Shown piece by piece: positions 5,422 through 5,447 of a DNA stretch of 5,447 bases. A program made the position numbers and the translations under genes. The notes beneath the pieces were generated by a model. It saw only the letters and a list, made by a program, of their open reading frames with translations, did no database searches and was not told where the DNA came from. Position 1 is the first letter of the stretch. Each line of letters starts with the position of its first letter. Source of the DNA: Marinosulfonomonas sp. (lineage in GTDB: Bacteria; Pseudomonadota; Alphaproteobacteria; Rhodobacterales; Rhodobacteraceae); the NCBI GenBank assembly GCA_026989405.1, contig JALSJL010000070.1, positions 1-5,447 on the forward strand, read 5' to 3'.

Positions 5422-5447
5422 GTTGCACGTTGCGCGCGTCTTGGCGC

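Noticed and set aside
4637..5428. A 263-codon minus-strand frame overlapping aqpZ.
   Set aside because: It is a frame-shifted shadow of aqpZ, with Arg/Gly-rich composition and no domain; aqpZ itself is certain.

Overview
The window looks like chromosomal DNA of a high-GC alphaproteobacterium, most likely of the Rhodobacterales/Rhodobacteraceae. Three things point there: an alphaproteobacterial-type GuaA N-terminus, a MttB-family methyltransferase with an Arg/Gly-rich N-terminus, and a divergent pair encoding a small DUF6477-like protein and an HTH + DUF6456 protein. I recognise the latter as a likely homologue of GafA, the direct activator of gene transfer agent (GTA) production described in Rhodobacter capsulatus. 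All family assignments come from reading the translations; no database search was run.

Layout. (1) Positions 1-375, minus strand: the first 125 codons of guaA (GMP synthase), cut by the window edge. (2) 376-503: a divergent intergenic region. (3) 504-1304, plus: an endonuclease/exonuclease/phosphatase-fold protein with an intact catalytic core. (4) 1421-2965, plus: a trimethylamine methyltransferase (MttB) family protein of the type without pyrrolysine, preceded by a small inverted repeat. (5) 2979-3272, minus: a DUF6477-like small protein. (6) 3273-3533: a regulatory region with a CtrA-like box and several dyads. (7) 3534-4673, plus: the GafA-like regulator. (8) 4681-4709: a strong hairpin between convergent genes. 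(9) 4735-5421, minus: an AqpZ-type aquaporin.

How it fits together. Most genes are independent housekeeping or metabolic functions. The part with real biological interest is the centre-right. A GafA-like GTA activator is present as one continuous 379-codon gene. Its upstream region carries a near-consensus CtrA box, which fits the reported CtrA control of gafA in R. capsulatus. Inside the gene, at the junction between the N-terminal HTH and the rest, lies a Shine-Dalgarno-like sequence followed by an in-frame ATG. This could be the scar of a fusion of two genes (Caulobacter has separate GafY and GafZ) or a live start for a short C-terminal isoform. No GTA structural genes lie in the window, as expected if the activator is unlinked from the capsid cluster. 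No tRNA, rRNA, CRISPR or mobile element was found.
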